DNA of 64,000 bases from assembly GCA_016271365.2 (NCBI GenBank), contig CM028129.1, positions 1,004,475,501-1,004,539,500 of the forward strand, written 5' to 3'. The notes below the pieces were generated by a model, which was not told the DNA's origin, did no database searches, and was given only the letters and a program-made list of their open reading frames with translations. This document shows positions 61,591 to 64,000 of the stretch, piece by piece. Origin of the DNA: Neoceratodus forsteri (lineage: Eukaryota > Chordata > Ceratodontiformes > Ceratodontidae). How positions within the stretch are numbered: the first letter of the stretch is position 1; each line of letters begins with the position of its first letter. Made by a program: the position numbers and the translations under genes.

Positions 61591-61800
61591 CCCATCAGTC
61601 ACCACTAGGGGCCAGGCTATCAATGACCACTGGTCTCCACCCCAACCCTGGAAGAGGAGGAGGAGGAGGAGAGCAGTCCTTGGGATGCTCAGTCCTCCTC
61701 CCCCTGACGAACCCTCCGACTCCCGAGGCCACTCCCAACCTCAGGTCATCAGTGCCACAAATGGTAGCACTATTGCTGTGCCAGCTGGCCTGCTTAGTTA
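61590..61800 (-). mobile_element. tRNA-derived SINE copy, antisense
   Basis: On the minus strand from 61800: aagcaggccagctggcacag, caatagtgctaccatttgtg, then gatgacctgaggttgggagt, followed by the body gagcatcccaaggactgctc. It has the same head-body order as the 13.5-kb copy. A GGA triplet run (about 61654-61670) lies in the body. Confidence 0.7.
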
Positions 61801-61804
61801 CTAG

Positions 61805-62195
61805 CTATTATTGATAAAGGTAGAGAATTCCATATGTTTACCACTGTATTGGTAAAATGGAACTTTCTTTTAGGGGTACAAAAGTTCTTCCCAATTATTT
61901 GTAGTGGGTGACCTCACATCACGGTTTTATCAGATTTTAATTCTATATTGAGGTAATTTAATAGAGTGGTATCCAACATTATTTTAAACATCATAAGTAA
62001 GTCACCCCTCAGTCTTCTCACTGATAATGGCATAAGTTTTAACAAGTCAAGTCTTTCATCATAGGATTTATCTCGTATATTGTGCATTAACCTTTTCACC
62101 CTGCGCTGAACTTGTTAAAACATTTTTATTTGCCCGGTCTTGTAGGAACACCAGAAGGGGCTCACATAATCAAGGTGCGGACTAAGCAGTTGTCA
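61805..62195 (-). mobile_element. CR1-like LINE RT C-terminal fragment
   Basis: On the minus strand, around 62185-62150, PHLDYVSPFWCSYKTGQI matches the CR1 block 'RPHLEY..pFW.PY'. The frame 62099-61914 continues MHNIRDKSYDERLDLLKL and RRLRGDLLMMFKIM, both conserved in the RT thumb/C-terminus of CR1-type elements. In another frame at about 61850-61810, VVNIWNSLPLSIIAS gives the usual terminal block. Stops and a frame change mark it as dead. Confidence 0.75.
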
Positions 62196-62244
62196 GACAG
62201 CACTGCTTATTTACAGCTTTCTGAAAATCCTATACATTATTTCC

Positions 62245-63690
62245 AAGAGAAATTAAATGCTTTTTTTTGATCTATCGGTAGAACATTGTTGGATCTTGCA
62301 GTCAGAACAGAGCTGTCTCATTAGAGAATCTCTGGTTACACCTGTATTTCACCATGTTCCGAAGCTACACACAGATAATATAAATCCCCCTGGCCACCCG
62401 ATAATTTCTGGCAGTGGTTCATTGTTTGAACCATTAGCCAGCTACATTGATGGCTACCTACAACAGGAAGTGGTGAAGTTAAAATCATATCTAAAAGATA
62501 CCACCACTGTCCTAGAAAAGGCACAAAATTTACATTGGAAGGACACTTGTTGTTGGTTGCCAGTGGATGTTACTGCACTTTACACCAGTATTGAACATCA
62601 ACAAGGAATACAAGCAGGAAAAGAGATTCTAGAAAGATCAGAAACAAAATATCCAGTAACCTTTATTACTTTGACATTAGATTTAATACAAAAAAGTAAT
62701 TATTTTCTATTTGATGGAAAGTATTTTCTACAGAAGTGGAGAACAGCCATGGGCTCGTTGGTTGCTCCCTCTTATGCTAACCTGTTCATGGGTTGGTGGG
62801 AGGAGGGAGCAATCTACGACCCCATTGCAAACCCATTTTATGGGCATATTGTCAGTTATTCTTGGTTTATCAATGATCTTTTATTTATCTAGGATGGTCC
62901 TAAATATGCACTCCAGGAATTTCTATTGTACTTAAATTATAATCCTTTGGGTTTGAAATTCACATGTACTTATGATAAACATAAAATACATTTTTTGGAT
63001 ACAACATTAGAGGATAAAAATGAGAATCCTGTAGAAACCTTTTGTTTTAGGAAACTAACAGCTGGTAACAATATTTTGCATGCCAGCAGTGCCCACCCGA
63101 AGCATTTGATAGAAAGCCTTCCATATGATCAATTAGTTAGGCTAAAAAGAAATAGCTCCCGAGTGGCTGACTTTGAGCATGCAAAGGATGAATTGTTTGA
63201 GAGACTGTGTAAAAGGAGTTACACGGAGGAAGTCCTTTAAAAAGCATTGAACAAAGTGAATGCACTAGAAAGAGAAATGCTTTTACAATATAAGGAAGAG
63301 AGGGAGGAGACAGATGTGGTTAGTTTTGCATCCACATAATGTCCAATGTCCGTGGATGTAAGATCCATTGTGCAAAAACATTGGCACCTTCTAGAAACAG
63401 ATAAGGACCTTATGGGTGTCACTGAGAAGGACTCCCTAATTTCCTTTAGGAGAGGGAAAAATTTGAAGAACCTCTTAGTCCATAGTGAGTTCTGTGTGCA
63501 AGTTAAAAAAGGCAGTTGGCTAACAAACAAACCAAATAGTTTCTTTCTGTGATGGAAATACATTACATGCAGATTTGCAGTACAGGGAAATGCATTTAGA
63601 AATCCAAGTGACAGGGGTATAAAAGAACTACAGATTCAACATTCTATCACCGGTACAACTGTATTATGATTGAATAGAGTAAGCTATTAT
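62245..63690 (+). mobile_element. Penelope-like element, RT pseudogene without GIY-YIG domain
   Basis: The frame 62257-62892 carries PLE RT blocks: VPKLHTDNINPPGHPIISGS, SLFEPLASYIDGYLQQ, LPVDVTALYTSIEHQQG, and AMGSLVAPSYANLFMG. The usual F-I-D-D catalytic block reads FINDLLFI, with Asn in place of one Asp. It is followed at once by a TAG where the family normally has Trp. The frame continues at 62926-63240 with KIHFLDTTLEDKN and AHPKHLIESLPYDQLVRLKR. A further frame reads FRRGKNLKNLLVHSEF at about 63445-63490. The region up to about 63660 resembles the linker before the GIY-YIG endonuclease, which is absent. Host of origin and subfamily (Neptune/Poseidon type) are inferred. Confidence 0.8.
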
Positions 63691-63769
63691 CTTTTGTATT
63701 ATCATATTTTATAAGAGGTTTGTATAATGAAGTATTATGTTGACATTGTAGAATGTATGGTGATGTGAA

Positions 63770-64000
63770 AGATCATCAGGGTGCCTTTCTCAAGCAACTG
63801 GTCATGGAACCAACTCGGCAGAAGGCAATACTGGACCTTCTGCTCACAAACAGGGACAGTGTGATGGGGGTAACAGTGGAGGAGCACCTGGGAAACAGTG
63901 ACCACCAGTCATTGTAGTTTGAAATCACAGAAAGAGCAGAACCAAACCACACAAAAACACGTATCCTGGATTTTAGGGGGCAGACTTTGGGAAAATGGGG
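63770..64000 (+). mobile_element. CR1 LINE endonuclease fragment, running off the window
   Basis: The plus-strand translation reads FLKQLVMEPTRQKAILDLLL, then TNRDSVMGVTVEEHLGNSDHQ, then an in-frame stop and TKTRILDFRGQTLGKWG. This is the C-terminal part of a CR1 endonuclease, including the SDH motif, paralogous to 24800-25060. Its RT, if present, lies beyond the window. Confidence 0.8.

Noticed and set aside
61488..61814. 108-aa plus-strand open frame.
   Set aside because: It runs through the antisense SINE and a GGA-rich run, with no domain or splice support.

Overview
The window looks like non-mammalian vertebrate nuclear DNA. It holds broken LINEs of the CR1 and L2-like groups, a Penelope-like element, tRNA-derived SINEs, foldback elements and a very long minisatellite. 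Amphibian, lobe-finned fish, reptile or cartilaginous fish are all possible; the sequence alone does not decide. No bacterial-style genes, operons, tRNA/rRNA genes or CRISPR arrays were found. The only host coding sequence I can defend is one 77-bp exon (715-791, + strand) of a copine-family gene. It has good splice signals and encodes the end of the first C2 domain. No further copine exon was recognised, so most of the window is probably one long intron (inference).

Layout. 0-2 kb: copine exon and flanking intron. 2-3.7 kb: 3' half of a CR1 LINE (+) interrupted by a 584-bp SINE with a 15-bp target-site duplication. 4.5-13.7 kb: SINE copies, an L2-like RT fragment, a long antisense CR1 with ORF1, endonuclease and RT remains (7.86-10.6 kb), and two LINE 3' ends. 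16.2-18.1 kb: a tandem array of about 298-bp units that are each imperfect palindromes, followed by another inverted repeat. 18.9-20.3 kb: LINE 3' ends and a low-complexity tract. 20.56-29.31 kb: a broken 68-bp tandem repeat with LINEs, SINEs and a MITE inside it. The antisense L2-like LINE there carries a 357-bp near-perfect foldback insertion. 30-32.3 kb: SINEs, a foldback element and a CCAGCCA-like simple repeat.

32.74-59.25 kb: a roughly 26-kb minisatellite with a 32-bp unit. Its edges are a divergent subtype and its core a homogenised subtype with several levels of higher-order duplication. The clearest is a tandem 7.14-kb duplication that carries the same 5'-truncated LINE at both right ends. 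The stretch 40.85-45.16 kb is full of short indels that its paralogous copy lacks, which suggests consensus error.

59.25-64 kb: mostly unassigned DNA with a TG repeat, a SINE, an antisense CR1-like RT end, a Penelope-like RT pseudogene (62.24-63.68 kb) and the start of another CR1 fragment running off the edge. The transposon genes all appear dead through stops, frameshifts, truncation or changed catalytic residues. They do not work together as a system; the window records repeated insertion and tandem-repeat turnover inside a presumed host intron.
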